A stretch of DNA of 64,000 nt from Massilia antarctica (lineage in GTDB: Bacteria; Pseudomonadota; Gammaproteobacteria; Burkholderiales; Burkholderiaceae_D), in NCBI RefSeq assembly GCF_015689335.1, contig NZ_CP065053.1, forward strand, positions 1,736,001-1,800,000, given 5' to 3'. The notes beneath the pieces were generated by a model. The model worked only from the letters and a program-made list of their open reading frames with translations, did no database searches and had not been told where the DNA came from. Below, one piece after another: positions 1 through 9,563 of the stretch. A program made the position numbers and the translations under genes. The stretch's first letter is position 1; each line of letters begins with the position of its first letter.

Positions 1-407
1 AGGTGGGCGCTTTCACGTCCGCGCTGATCACCTTCATCATGTTCGAGGCGGCCTACTACTGCGAGATCATGCGCGGCGGGATCGGCTCGATCGCGCGCGG
101 CCAGGTATGGGCAGGGCGGGCGCTGGGCATGACCTACTGGCAGACGATGAGCCACGTGGTGCTGCCGCAAGCGTTTCGCAACATGATTCCCCTGCTGCTG
201 ACGCAGACGATCGTCCTGTTCCAGGACGTGTCGCTGGTGTACGTGCTGTCGATTCCCGATTTTGTCGGCGCCGCCAGCAAGATCGCCCAGCGCGACGGCC
301 GCCTGGTCGAGATGTACAGCTTCGTGGCGCTGGTGTATTTCGTCCTGGGCCTGGGGCTGTCGTCCCTGGTGCGCCGCCTGCAGCAGCGCGTGGCGATCAT
401 CCGCTAG
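1..407 (+). CDS. gltK: Amino acid ABC transporter permease, C-terminal part (GltK-like)
   Basis: Inner-membrane permease subunit of a polar amino acid importer, probably for glutamate/aspartate. Only about the last 134 residues are present because the window cuts the gene; the GTG at position 3 is an internal codon, not a proven start. The EAA-loop contact site for the ATPase is visible ([20 protein letters not shown]), followed by hydrophobic segments typical of the HisM/GltK family ([20 protein letters not shown]). It ends 23 bp before gltL in the same direction, so the two are co-transcribed. Substrate assignment rests on the neighbouring ATPase and on glutamate dehydrogenase next door, so it is inference; the permease family call is firm. 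Confidence 0.85.
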   Translation, partial: VGAFTSALITFIMFEAAYYCEIMRGGIGSIARGQVWAGRALGMTYWQTMSHVVLPQAFRNMIPLLLTQTIVLFQDVSLVYVLSIPDFVGAASKIAQRDGRLVEMYSFVALVYFVLGLGLSSLVRRLQQRVAIIR

Positions 408-430
408 CGCTTTCTAATTGGAGAAGATAA

Positions 431-1156
431 ATGATAGAACTTAACAATATCAGCAAATGGTACGGCAAGTTCCAGGTGCTCACCGAGTGCAGCACGCGGG
501 TCAGCAAGGGCGATGTGATGGTCATCTGCGGCCCGTCGGGTTCGGGCAAGTCGACCCTGATCAAGACCGTCAACGGCCTGGAGCCCTTCCAGAAGGGGGG
601 CATCACGGTGGACGGCGTGGCCGTGGGCGACCCGAAAACCAATTTGTCCAAGCTGCGCGCGCGGATCGGGATGGTGTTCCAGAATTTCGAGCTGTTCCCG
701 CATTTGTCGATCCGGGAAAACCTGACCATCGGGCAGATCAAGGTGCTGGGGCGCAGCGCCGACGAGGCCAACGCCAAGGGCCTGAAGTACCTGGACCGGG
801 TCGGCCTGCTGGCGCAGCAGGATAAGTTTCCGGGCCAGCTGTCGGGCGGCCAGCAGCAGCGCGTGGCCATTGCCAGGGCCTTGTCGATGGATCCGATCGC
901 GATGCTGTTCGACGAGCCCACCTCCGCGCTCGACCCCGAAATGATCAACGAAGTGCTCGATGTGATGGTCGGCCTGGCGCAGGAGGGGATGACGATGATG
1001 GTCGTCACTCACGAAATGGGTTTCGCCAAACGGGTGGCCAACCGCATCGTCTTCATGGACCAGGGGAAGATCATCGAGGACTGCACCAAGGATGAGTTCT
1101 TCGGCACCCGGCGCTCGGACCGCGCGCGCGACTTCCTGGCCAAGATCATCCACTAA
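431..1156 (+). CDS. gltL: Glutamate/aspartate ABC transporter ATP-binding protein
   Basis: ATPase subunit energising the polar amino acid importer; 241 residues, the normal length for GltL/GlnQ. Walker [10 protein letters not shown] (about residues 36-44), Q-loop in [10 protein letters not shown], signature [15 protein letters not shown], Walker [13 protein letters not shown] and the H-loop VVTHEMGF are all intact. The start follows GGAGAAGATAA, a good ribosome binding site. It sits directly after the permease gene and 38 bp before gdhA, suggesting uptake and deamination of glutamate are linked. GlnQ-type specificity cannot be excluded from sequence alone. Confidence 0.92.
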   Translation: MIELNNISKWYGKFQVLTECSTRVSKGDVMVICGPSGSGKSTLIKTVNGLEPFQKGGITVDGVAVGDPKTNLSKLRARIGMVFQNFELFPHLSIRENLTIGQIKVLGRSADEANAKGLKYLDRVGLLAQQDKFPGQLSGGQQQRVAIARALSMDPIAMLFDEPTSALDPEMINEVLDVMVGLAQEGMTMMVVTHEMGFAKRVANRIVFMDQGKIIEDCTKDEFFGTRRSDRARDFLAKIIH

Positions 1157-1194
1157 CACATACCACTTTCACACTACAACAACGGAGCCGCCGC

Positions 1195-2481
1195 ATGACA
1201 CGCCAGCACGACATTCCCTCCTACCTCGTCCCCAAGGAAGATAACCCCTGGAGCGTTTACCTCGAACAGATCGACCGCGTTACGCCGCACCTTGGCGCAC
1301 TGGCGCGCTGGGTCGAGACGCTCAAGCGGCCCAAGCGCATCCTGGTGGTCGACGTACCGATCGAGCGCGATGACGGCAGCATCGCCCACTTCGAGGGCTA
1401 CCGCGTACAGCACAACATGTCGCGCGGCCCCGGCAAGGGCGGCGTGCGCTTCCACCAGGACGTGACCTTGTCGGAAGTGATGGCGCTGTCGGCCTGGATG
1501 ACGGTCAAGAACGCCGCCGTGAATGTGCCGTACGGCGGCGCCAAGGGCGGGATCCGGGTCGACCCGAGAACCTTGTCGCAGGGCGAACTGCAGCGCATGA
1601 CGCGCCGCTATACCAGCGAGATCGGCATCATCATCGGGCCGAACAAGGACATTCCCGCGCCGGACGTCAACACCAACGAGCAGACCATGGCGTGGATGAT
1701 GGATACCTACTCGATGAACCAGGGCAGCACGGCCACCGGCGTGGTGACGGGCAAGCCGATTTCGCTGGGCGGCAGCTTGGGACGGCGCGACGCCACCGGG
1801 CGCGGCGTGTACGTCGCCGGCTGCGAGGCTGCCCTCAAGTGCGGCATGCAGATCGAAGGCGCCAGGGTCGCGGTACAGGGCTTCGGCAATGTGGGCGGGA
1901 TCGCCGCCCGCCTGTTTTCGGAGGCCGGCGCGCTGGTGGTGGCGGTGCAGGACCACGGCGGCACCATCGTGCATGAAGGCGGCCTGGACGTGGCAGCCTT
2001 GCTGGCGCACGTGGCGCAGACCGGCAGCGTGGTGGGCTTTGCCGGCGCCGAGGACCGCATTTCGCCCGAGCGCTTCTGGAGCGTCGATTGCGACATCCTG
2101 ATTCCGGCCGCGCTGGAGCAGCAGATCACCAAGGATAACGCCGGCCAGATTCGCGCGCGCGTCATCCTTGAGGGCGCCAACGGACCGACCACGCCGGAGG
2201 CCGACGACATCCTGCGCGAGAAGGGCGTGCTGGTGGTGCCGGACGTGATCGCCAACGCGGGCGGTGTCACGGTCAGCTACTTTGAATGGGTGCAGGATTT
2301 TTCGAGCTTTTTCTGGAGCGAGGAAGACATCAACGCCCGCCTGACCCGCATCATGCGCGATGCGTTCGCGGCCATCTGGCAGGTGGCGCAGGACAAGGAC
2401 GTGTCCTTGAGGACGGCCGCGTTCGTCGTGGCGTGCACGCGCGTGCTGCAGGCGCGCGAGGTGCGCGGCTTGTATCCGTGA
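1195..2481 (+). CDS. gdhA: Glu/Leu/Phe/Val family dehydrogenase, probably glutamate dehydrogenase
   Basis: Catalyses reversible oxidative deamination of glutamate to 2-oxoglutarate and ammonia with NAD(P). The 428 residues match the short hexameric GDH class. The substrate-binding KGGVRFH and catalytic lysine region PYGGAKGGI (about residue 113) are present, as is the Rossmann signature GFGNVGG (about residue 228). GGAGCC precedes the ATG. It follows gltKL closely, so imported glutamate is the likely substrate. A strong hairpin (2563-2587) lies downstream. An internal stretch (2023-2265) has a diverged copy at 6072-6314. Cofactor preference is not judged. Confidence 0.93.
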   Translation: MTRQHDIPSYLVPKEDNPWSVYLEQIDRVTPHLGALARWVETLKRPKRILVVDVPIERDDGSIAHFEGYRVQHNMSRGPGKGGVRFHQDVTLSEVMALSAWMTVKNAAVNVPYGGAKGGIRVDPRTLSQGELQRMTRRYTSEIGIIIGPNKDIPAPDVNTNEQTMAWMMDTYSMNQGSTATGVVTGKPISLGGSLGRRDATGRGVYVAGCEAALKCGMQIEGARVAVQGFGNVGGIAARLFSEAGALVVAVQDHGGTIVHEGGLDVAALLAHVAQTGSVVGFAGAEDRISPERFWSVDCDILIPAALEQQITKDNAGQIRARVILEGANGPTTPEADDILREKGVLVVPDVIANAGGVTVSYFEWVQDFSSFFWSEEDINARLTRIMRDAFAAIWQVAQDKDVSLRTAAFVVACTRVLQAREVRGLYP

Positions 2482-2562
2482 TGAACTGAGCGGGGGGCAG
2501 TCTACTTCGGCGGCGCAAGCTCAGCTTGCCAAAACCGTTACGATCCACAAGCTCACTGACGC

Positions 2563-2596
2563 GGGAAGTGCTCCTGGAGCACTTCCCTTCGTTTTT
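2563..2596 (+). terminator. Rho-independent terminator after gdhA
   Basis: A perfect 12-bp inverted repeat (GGGAAGTGCTCC and its complement, 1-base loop) is followed by TTCGTTTTT on the plus strand. It ends gdhA transcription and touches the stop codon of the convergent TonB receptor gene, so it may also separate the two convergent units. Confidence 0.8.
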
Positions 2597-5444
2597 AGAA
2601 GCTCACGCCGCCAGTGACGTAGAACTGACGTCCCAACGCACTTGCATAGCGCGCGTCGAATCCCGCCTGATTTCCGCCGCCCGCAGTACGAATACTGAGA
2701 GGTGGTTCTGCATCAAACACATTACGAATACCCAGGGAAATGCCCAGGTTAGCGTATTGTTTCAGCTGAATTCGCGTTTGCCAGTCAACGGTCGTAAACG
2801 CTTTCACGTCACGTTTGAGACCGGTGAACCCGACCGGCAAGGTGCCGTCAGCGTTGACGAGCTTTAACGCGTTGTCGTTCTCCGTCAGCACCTGATCGTG
2901 ATAACCAGAGCGGAAATTGATCGCCAAGGTGTTGGTGTAGGTATCAAGACTGGCCCAGCTGGCCGACAGCCGCGAAACAATGCGCGCGGTGACGTTGTTG
3001 TATGCATCAAACCGGCCAACGCTGCTTTCCGTGGCAGATCCAGGCACGTCGACCTCGGATTTCAACATGTAGGTGCCATTCCACTTGAAGTCGAACTTGC
3101 CCACGCCGGTTCGCATTGAATACGAGTTGTCCCAGTCAATCCCGCGGTAGCGCGCTGCGGCTAGGTTAAATGTCGGAAGCAGCGTGACCAGCTTGTTGGC
3201 GCCGATACCCTGATCATAGACAACGGAGAAATTCTTGTTGAATTTGACCGGATCCGCGAAGGGAAACTGTTCCGGAAGGGTCGTCAGCTGGTCCTTCATG
3301 TTTACCGACCACAAATCCAGACCTAAGGACAAGCTCTTGACCGGATCGAAGCGAACACCGACTGCGTATTGGCGAGACGTCTCAGGCCGCAACCCACTTG
3401 GCCCGGTGAGGTTATTTCCACCGTTGAGCAAATACTGCTGCGTCGTTCCCGTACAGTACGCCGCGCGCGGATCCGGGGCTTTGACAGGGCAAGCATACGC
3501 CCCGGACGTATTGCCGGCCTGAACGGTGGGCGAAGCGATCGAGTCCATATTCGCCACCTTGAAGCCCGTCCCATACGATCCCCTGAACAGCAAATTATCG
3601 ACGGGAGTGAAGCGGAAAGCGAGCTTGTAGGTTGCCTTCTTGTTGGAATTGCCCTGTTCCGCCGGAGGCAGAAGCTTCCCGTCCGATGGATCGAAGACCA
3701 TGCTGTTTTTCACGGCCGCATACGCATCGTAGCGGGCCGCGGCCGTCACTTCCAAGGTCTTCAAGACTGGCGTCATCCACTCGGCGGAAGCGCCCCAGTT
3801 GTTGCGCTTGGCCGCGACAGGCAGGTGATCGGCCGAGTCGCCCAACGGGGTGTCGGTAAAATTGGGCTGTTGCGCGTTCGCTCCCTGCGAGATGGGACTC
3901 GGCATGAAATCGTAGCGTTGCTGCGAATAGTCACCGCTGAGCGCCAACTGAGAAGGTCCGCCAGGTGCGTCGAACAATGCGTGGCTGAGCGTCCCGCTAA
4001 TCCTGTCCAGTTTGACTTCGGTCTTGTTTTCGTTGGTATTCAGAATTGCCGGCGCGAGAACAGCAGACGAACTACCCGATGGACCGAATGGATTGAACTT
4101 ACCGGAAGCGACAATGTCGTTATAGGCATTCTTGCTCAGGAAGCCGCCCACAAAATTTGATTCCTGACTATTCTCCGAGTGCGTAAACGATGCCGAGTAA
4201 TCGAACCCATTCTTCATGCCTGACGCGCCGAAGGCGAGATGCCTTGCATCGGTAATATAGTCTCTGGTCCTGCCTCCGGCGTCCGTGAACCGGATATTCA
4301 TCGACGCGGATGCCACGTCGCCTGGCGACACACCGATCTTACCAAGATACGGCAACACTTCATTGGTATAGAGAGTCCCGGTCACCGGCAGAGTCAGGCG
4401 CTGAGCAGCGGGCGCATAGCGCGCCGTCTGCTTGTATTTTGAGAGGACAAGCTCGCCGAAAACATTCAGGTCAGGATTGAGCTTCATGTTGAAAGACGAG
4501 AAGAGACTGTCCCGCTCAGACTTCGGAACCAGCTGAACAGTCCCCGCGTAGTCGTACCAGCACGACTTGTCATCTGCCGTACCAACAAATGCAGTGTCAG
4601 GACCGCAGGCGCCGGTTTTAAAGTAAGAAGGCGAAAATATCTTCACCGTGTTGTCCTTGAGGCTCAAGGTGGCCGACGCCGGTGCGGTATTGGCCGCCAG
4701 AAGGTAAGTGGAATAATTCTTTCCGTTTTCGCTAAAGCGCTTCAGTCCGCTTTTTGCGAAATCACGATCCTTCGCATTGAGTTCGCGTTGAGCGTCATGA
4801 GCGTAGGTCACCAGGAGGTTGTACCCATCCTTGTCGAGGTCGCCGAACCCTTTGGATAGCGAGAAATTGGAGTTTCCTCCACCTGTTTTTCCTGGCCGAT
4901 TCACGCCAGCATCAAATCGAAAATCCTGCTGGCTTTTTTTGAGAATGAAATTGATGACGCCTGCAATGGCGTCGGACCCGTATAAGGTTGAAGCACCGTC
5001 GGTCAGAATTTCCACGCGCTCGACCGCGCTCATCGGAATGCTGGCAAGGTTAACGGCGCTGCCCGATCCGTAGGACGCCATCCGGCGACCATTCAGCAAT
5101 ACCAGCGTATAAGCGGCTCCGATACTGTGGATCGAGGCGTTTTGAACACCGCCGCCGCTGCCGTTCACGGACTCCGATGCCGTGGTAAAGCCTTGCATCG
5201 ATGAGAGCGATTGAACGAGCTCTTCAACGCTTTTAGCGCCCGTTTTTTGGATATCCGCCGCGCTTAAAAATTGAACTGGCAGCGCCCCTTCCTTGGCGAT
5301 GCGTTTGATCGCCGAGCCAGTGATTTCCACTCGCTGTATTTCTGCCTCCTGAGCGTTAGCGCTCAGGCAAAATGCGGTACTGCCGCCGATCAGACCTGTC
5401 ATACATAGAAGTCGTATCGCTGCACAAATCGATTTCTCTTTCAA
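2595..5444 (-). CDS. TonB-dependent outer-membrane receptor
   Basis: Outer-membrane beta-barrel taking up a large or scarce nutrient with energy from TonB-ExbBD; the substrate is unknown. The 949 residues begin with a signal peptide (about residues 1-31, ending SANA), then a plug domain with the pattern GSAIKRIAKEGALPVQFL, VEELVQSLSSM, LVLLNGRRM and VERVEILTDGASTLYGSDAI (about 45-165). A long barrel follows and ends in the aromatic C-terminus GGVSF expected for barrel insertion. The plug style (LNGRRMA, GASTLYGSDAIAGVINFIL) resembles the Caulobacter/Xanthomonas-type receptors often used for sugars or peptides. It stands alone, with no adjacent sigma/anti-sigma pair or hydrolase, and is bounded by gdhA and an IS66 remnant. 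Confidence 0.93.
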   Translation of the reverse strand: MKEKSICAAIRLLCMTGLIGGSTAFCLSANAQEAEIQRVEITGSAIKRIAKEGALPVQFLSAADIQKTGAKSVEELVQSLSSMQGFTTASESVNGSGGGVQNASIHSIGAAYTLVLLNGRRMASYGSGSAVNLASIPMSAVERVEILTDGASTLYGSDAIAGVINFILKKSQQDFRFDAGVNRPGKTGGGNSNFSLSKGFGDLDKDGYNLLVTYAHDAQRELNAKDRDFAKSGLKRFSENGKNYSTYLLAANTAPASATLSLKDNTVKIFSPSYFKTGACGPDTAFVGTADDKSCWYDYAGTVQLVPKSERDSLFSSFNMKLNPDLNVFGELVLSKYKQTARYAPAAQRLTLPVTGTLYTNEVLPYLGKIGVSPGDVASASMNIRFTDAGGRTRDYITDARHLAFGASGMKNGFDYSASFTHSENSQESNFVGGFLSKNAYNDIVASGKFNPFGPSGSSSAVLAPAILNTNENKTEVKLDRISGTLSHALFDAPGGPSQLALSGDYSQQRYDFMPSPISQGANAQQPNFTDTPLGDSADHLPVAAKRNNWGASAEWMTPVLKTLEVTAAARYDAYAAVKNSMVFDPSDGKLLPPAEQGNSNKKATYKLAFRFTPVDNLLFRGSYGTGFKVANMDSIASPTVQAGNTSGAYACPVKAPDPRAAYCTGTTQQYLLNGGNNLTGPSGLRPETSRQYAVGVRFDPVKSLSLGLDLWSVNMKDQLTTLPEQFPFADPVKFNKNFSVVYDQGIGANKLVTLLPTFNLAAARYRGIDWDNSYSMRTGVGKFDFKWNGTYMLKSEVDVPGSATESSVGRFDAYNNVTARIVSRLSASWASLDTYTNTLAINFRSGYHDQVLTENDNALKLVNADGTLPVGFTGLKRDVKAFTTVDWQTRIQLKQYANLGISLGIRNVFDAEPPLSIRTAGGGNQAGFDARYASALGRQFYVTGGVSF

Positions 5445-5846
5445 GGGTGTCTCCCCAACATTTGGTTAGTTAATTTCTGAGTTTGTCCGGCTATGTCCGT
5501 CAGTATTTGGTGAATGGCATGCCGGGCTTATAGATATATGCAATATGCATACATATGTCGATTCCAAGCCGTTGGTCCGCTTGTGCCAAGTAGCGTCGCG
5601 AAGTGCGTGCTTTTAGCCGACTGAACGCGCCATAGCTGATGCATGCCGAAGCCATGGTTACGAAAATTGCTTCGGCGAATGTAGCCTAACCAGTTTGACC
5701 ATTTGTATCTATGCGCCTTTCGCCCTGTTCAGGCGCATAACGTACATAACTTCCCGATCCAGGAAGTAGGCGGTCTATTGACCCACCTTCCATTGCGCAT
5801 TTTCGGCAGCTGGAATCGGGGTTCCATCGACTCAGGAGTTACGGAC
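5445..5846. other. Non-coding region upstream of the TonB receptor
   Basis: About 400 bases with no convincing gene. It must hold the receptor promoter on the minus strand. It is AT-richer than the surroundings around 5530-5560, where GCAATATGCATACATATG gives a run of short palindromes. I see no Fur-type or other recognisable operator. The plus-strand reading frame from 5703 lacks coding character until the ATG at 5847. Confidence 0.5.
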
Positions 5847-6023
5847 ATGCAAGAGCCAACGAAGCAGGAACGCTGGCCAGCGTGCCTGCAGGCACAGGCC
5901 GAATCCGGGCAAACGATGCACGCTTGGTGCGCCTTCAACGGTGTCACGGACGTGACCGTTCACTACTGGCGCAAACGCCTTGTGACCACCGGCGCGCGCG
6001 GCGCAATTCATCACGCTGCCTGA
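5847..6023 (+). pseudogene. IS66-family accessory protein (TnpA-type) N-terminal remnant
   Basis: The 58-residue frame has an AGGAG ribosome site and reads RWPACLQAQAESGQTMHAWC then VTVHYWRKRL, the helix-turn-helix opening of the small IS66 OrfA/TnpA proteins. The typical remainder of OrfA is absent; the frame ends in ARGAIHHAA and a stop just before the gdhA-like fragment. No TnpB or TnpC follows. I read it as debris of an IS66-type insertion that may have caused the neighbouring rearrangement. Confidence 0.6.
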
Positions 6024-6071
6024 TCCGACCGGAAATGCCGCCATGCGGAAGTGGAGACGCCAATACGCATG

Positions 6072-6314
6072 GGCAGCGTGGTGGGCTTTGCCGGCGCCGA
6101 GGACCGCATTGCGCCAGAGCGCTTCTGGAGCGTCGCTTGCGACATCCTGATTCCGGCCGCGCTGGGGCAGCAGATCACCAAGGATAACGCCGGCCAGATT
6201 CGCGCGTACATCATGCTTGAGGGCGCCAATGGACCGACGACGCCGGAGGCGGACGATATCCTGCGCGATAACGGCGTGCTGGTGGTGCCGGACGTGATCG
6301 CCAACGCGGGCGGT
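6072..6314 (+). pseudogene. Partial duplicate of gdhA (81 codons)
   Basis: This stretch aligns without gaps to gdhA 2023-2265: 243 bases, with about 14 differences by my count (about 94% identity). Nine of the 14 changes alter the protein, including SPERF to APERF, CDI context D to A, and ARVIL to AYIML. That suggests loss of constraint or a foreign source. The frame is open from the codon for Gly-Ser-Val to Gly-Gly and then hits TAG. It lacks the N-terminal catalytic half and the C-terminus, so it cannot make an active dehydrogenase. It lies in the same orientation as gdhA, on the other side of the TonB receptor. Confidence 0.9.
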
Positions 6315-6557
6315 TAGGTGTAGTAGCCCGTAGATTCCGTTCAGCTACCCTCAATCGAATAAAAGATGCTCAATCGCAGCGTGGCACTTGCGTACCTATT
6401 TCTCGCTTCCGTTGCCACGATACCGGTGCATGATCGAGGGCATGGACTGGCAATCGAAGCATACCGCCGAAGGGTTCGCGCATGAATGTCCGCGCCAAGC
6501 CCGCCACACATGCCACGATATTGCCATCTGCCCGATAAGCGCCACCCGAAGCCGCGT
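6315..6557. other. Short region without a recognisable gene
   Basis: About 240 bases between the gdhA fragment and the stop of the AraC gene. A minus-strand frame reads smoothly here (VACVAGLARTFMREPFGG) but matches no family I know and has no start of its own. It may be rearrangement debris. Confidence 0.4.
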
Positions 6558-7490
6558 TCAAACCCACAGCCGATACATCCAGAACGATTCGTCCATGATG
6601 AACCGCAGCGCGAATTCGCCGGGAGAAAAACCGGTAATCCGCTTGGTCGCCCGGCTCATGTGCGCCTGGTCGGCAAAGCCCCCGGACTGCGCCAGGCCGG
6701 CCCAGTCCAGCGGCTGCCCGGCCTCGTAGCGATCGCGCGCGGCGAAGAACAGATCCTCGGTGCGGACCAGCGATTGCCACTCGCGCAGGGAGCGGCCGCT
6801 AAATGACTTGATGCGCCGTTCCACATGACGCGTACTGTGCACGCCGCTCCATTGCTGGGCCTTCCACGCGAGGCGCTCGACCCAGTGCCTGCCCATCTGG
6901 CGCAGCGATGGCTGTGCGCCCGTCCTGCCCTGCAAAGCCTGCCACGGCACAGCAAGATGGTTCTCCAACACCGACAGCAGGGCGTCATCTTCACTGGCCA
7001 GGAGTGCATCCCAGAGAGGAGCCCATTGCGCGCCCAGCAGCTCGGCTGCTGGAACAAAGCGATCCTGAATGGCGGCGAGGTCAAACCCGAACAGGGCTTG
7101 GGCCGCGTCCGCATTGAAGCAAGCCATATAGCCCCGGCCCGTGCCCGGGGTCCAGCTCACTGTAGGGTGCGACTGGCTGCCCGAGATGACGACCGGCGAC
7201 GCAAACGGGCGCCAGCATGGCCCGCTTGCGCTGTCCCCAATCAATCCCGCATCGAGGCCGCGATACCAGGAAATCGCCACCAGGGGTGACGCGGGAAAGT
7301 GGGACAGGCGCTGGGCACTCGTCAAGGCCAGCGAGCGAGTATCGCGGCCGACCAGGGCGACCAGCGCACCCTGCAATGCGGGAGGCGCCAGACGCAGCCA
7401 TGCATGCGGAGCGCCGTGGCCGTCGGCGCGCGGACCGCGCTCCAGCGGCCCTGGCGGAAGCATTGACAGCGGTGGTTGAATGGAGCTCAT
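6558..7490 (-). CDS. AraC-family transcriptional regulator
   Basis: A DNA-binding regulator of 310 residues from the ATG at 7490. The N-terminal two thirds are an unassigned sensor-like region (PHAWLRLAPPALQGALVALV). The last 100 residues form the AraC double helix-turn-helix, recognisable in RHVERRIKSFSGRSLREWQ, DWAGLAQSGGFADQAHMSRA and RITGFSPGEFA. It is divergent from the P450 gene with 87 bp between starts, so it probably controls that gene. An upstream in-frame extension to 7904 overlaps the P450 gene and is not needed. The effector is unknown. Confidence 0.85.
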   Translation of the reverse strand: MSSIQPPLSMLPPGPLERGPRADGHGAPHAWLRLAPPALQGALVALVGRDTRSLALTSAQRLSHFPASPLVAISWYRGLDAGLIGDSASGPCWRPFASPVVISGSQSHPTVSWTPGTGRGYMACFNADAAQALFGFDLAAIQDRFVPAAELLGAQWAPLWDALLASEDDALLSVLENHLAVPWQALQGRTGAQPSLRQMGRHWVERLAWKAQQWSGVHSTRHVERRIKSFSGRSLREWQSLVRTEDLFFAARDRYEAGQPLDWAGLAQSGGFADQAHMSRATKRITGFSPGEFALRFIMDESFWMYRLWV

Positions 7491-7577
7491 CGCTTGCCAG
7501 TATAGCAAGCAGCTTCCCCAAGCGGTGATGTCGTTTCGGTTCAATACACAATGCCAGCCGAGGTCGACAATGCTGTC

Positions 7578-9002
7578 ATGAATACGACCTCGCCTCCACA
7601 ATGCCCATACGGGCACGGCAAAAACGCTGCCGCGCCTTCCCTCCATCCGCCGGGAGTGTGGCCCCCGGGACCAGCGTCCGGACTGACCGGCTGGACCGTG
7701 CTGCGCCGCATGTCCCGTGACCTGCTGGGCTCGGTGGCGGAATGGCGCCAGGCATACGGCGACGTGGTCCATCTGCGCATATGGCCTGAACACCAAATTG
7801 TGGTGACCGACCCGCAACTGGTGCGTGATCTGTTGGTCGGCCATCACCTGGAATTGCGCCGCTGGGAGCGAGGCATCAGCGTATTTTCGCAGCTGCACGG
7901 ACACAGCGTTCTCACCGCCGAGGGGGAAGCGTGGCGCGCCAAGCGCTCCGCCTTACAGCCAAGTTTTTCGCCTAAGGCGGTGCAAGCCTTCGTTCCGGCT
8001 ATAGCGGGTGCTGCCGCGAAGACGTTTGCACTCTGGCCCAGGGGCGAGGCAGACTGGCCTATTGAAAGCGCTCTTACCTCCCTCACGATGGACGTCATCT
8101 TGCGCATGATGTTTTCCAGTGAGATTGACGAGGACGCGCGCGCCGCGGAAGGTGCGCTGAACGACACTGCCAAAGCCGCGAATGCCGAGATGTACTGGCC
8201 AGCAAGTTTGCCCGACTGGATGCCGTGGAAACGCGCCAAGCGGCGAGGCATCGCCTTGCTCAAGCGCCTGATCAGCGGACACGTCGAGAAAAGGCTGGCG
8301 CTGGCGCCTGATGCATGGCCGGAAGATCTGCTCAGCCGGCTGCTGGTTCTGCACCGCGACGATCCTGCGGCCTGGCCACTGAAGGCCGTGCACGACGAAT
8401 GCATGACTGCTTTCCTGGCCGGCCACGAGACGACGGCGGCAACGCTGACCTGGTGGGCTTGGTGCATGGCGGCAAACCCGCAGGCGCAGGAGCTGGCGCG
8501 GCGCGAGGTGGAGACGGTATTGCAAGGCAGGCTGCCCACGGCGCAGGATCTTCCCTCGCTTGCCTACCTGGCCACGACGCTGCAAGAAACGCTGCGCCTG
8601 TATCCTGCCGCGCCGGTACTGTTGTCGCGCCGCTCCACGCTGGCGATGACGCTGGGCGGCTGGCAGCTTCCCGCTGGAACGATGTTCATGGTGCCCCTAC
8701 AGTTAATGCAGCACGATGCGCGCTGGTATCTGGACCCGAGTGCGTTTCGCCCCGAGCGCTTTGACTGTGGCGCGCCAGACTTGCCGCGTGGGTCCTTCAT
8801 GCCATTTGGCACAGGTCCCCGAGTTTGCCTGGGCCAGCACTTGGCAACGACGGAGATGACGGTCATCGCGGCAATGCTGTTGCAGCGCTTCACGGTGAGC
8901 GTTCCCGAAGGGATGGCGGCGCCCCGGCCGGCCTTCAACATCACGCTGCGCCCGGAATGTCCGCTTCGTTTGCGACTAAAAGAATACATACAAGGCGGAT
9001 AA
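7578..9002 (+). CDS. Cytochrome P450
   Basis: A soluble haem monooxygenase of about 474 residues. All family landmarks are present: I-helix oxygen-binding FLAGHETTAATL (about residue 277), K-helix ETLRLYP (about 336), and the haem loop FMPFGTGPRVCLGQ with the cysteine ligand near residue 417. The plus-strand start at 7578 (MNTTSPPQ) gives the proline-rich leader GVWPPGPASG normal for bacterial P450s; a start at 7551 is also possible. No ferredoxin or reductase gene is adjacent, so redox partners must come from elsewhere. The divergent AraC gene is the likely regulator. Substrate unknown. Confidence 0.93.
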   Translation: MNTTSPPQCPYGHGKNAAAPSLHPPGVWPPGPASGLTGWTVLRRMSRDLLGSVAEWRQAYGDVVHLRIWPEHQIVVTDPQLVRDLLVGHHLELRRWERGISVFSQLHGHSVLTAEGEAWRAKRSALQPSFSPKAVQAFVPAIAGAAAKTFALWPRGEADWPIESALTSLTMDVILRMMFSSEIDEDARAAEGALNDTAKAANAEMYWPASLPDWMPWKRAKRRGIALLKRLISGHVEKRLALAPDAWPEDLLSRLLVLHRDDPAAWPLKAVHDECMTAFLAGHETTAATLTWWAWCMAANPQAQELARREVETVLQGRLPTAQDLPSLAYLATTLQETLRLYPAAPVLLSRRSTLAMTLGGWQLPAGTMFMVPLQLMQHDARWYLDPSAFRPERFDCGAPDLPRGSFMPFGTGPRVCLGQHLATTEMTVIAAMLLQRFTVSVPEGMAAPRPAFNITLRPECPLRLRLKEYIQGG

Positions 9003-9247
9003 CACGGAAGGCTCGCCCGAGCCAAGCGCGCGGCCGGAAACAAGAACAACAAATCCGCTTAGCGTCGCCGTTTTTGGGGGGTGCATGTTCATGGAATAGA
9101 TCGGCTAAGTTAGCTACTCGCTGAACGACACCTCCACATGAATGGTGTCGATTCCGAGCCCACCCGCTCAATCCCAAGTCAACGAAACATCACGAAGGCT
9201 CGTGAAGACGACCTGGTTTGACGCTAAGCTCCGGTGTTTCACGCCGC

Positions 9248-9529
9248 CTATTCTGGGAATATATACGGCAATTGGCCCGCGCGGAATTTCTCAATGCATT
9301 TTTCAATCAGTGGCCAAGCAGTCATCGGCGTCATATACCCCGCCTCCGGCCATGTACCGTAATCCTCTTCAACGAGCCAACCGGACAGCACACCAACACA
9401 TGGCAGCTGCTCTGGATCAATGTCTTTATCATCGACTATTTCAAGCGACCAAGATGAACCACGCGCACGCAAATACCACGGAAAACCGTCAACCCAACCA
9501 CTTCCTTGAAGCGGGCCCTGGCCTGCCAA
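9248..9529 (-). CDS. Small hypothetical protein, possibly 5'-frameshifted
   Basis: A 93-residue acidic protein with a TTG start that I do not recognise. It is rich in Trp and Pro-Tyr pairs (GWVDGFPWYLRARGSSWSLE, GYMTPMTAWPLIEKCIEKF). Its codon and residue patterns look like a real gene. In the next frame just upstream lies NLPDIAVDMDTWQARARFK, with an ATG at 9537, which reads like a natural N-terminus, so one indel near 9520-9530 may have split the gene. It follows the MFS gene closely on the same strand. GC is lower than in neighbouring genes, suggesting transfer. Confidence 0.5.
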   Translation of the reverse strand: MAGQGPLQGSGWVDGFPWYLRARGSSWSLEIVDDKDIDPEQLPCVGVLSGWLVEEDYGTWPEAGYMTPMTAWPLIEKCIEKFRAGQLPYIFPE

Positions 9530-9563
9530 GTATCCATGTCAACAGCGATGTCAGGCAGATTCC

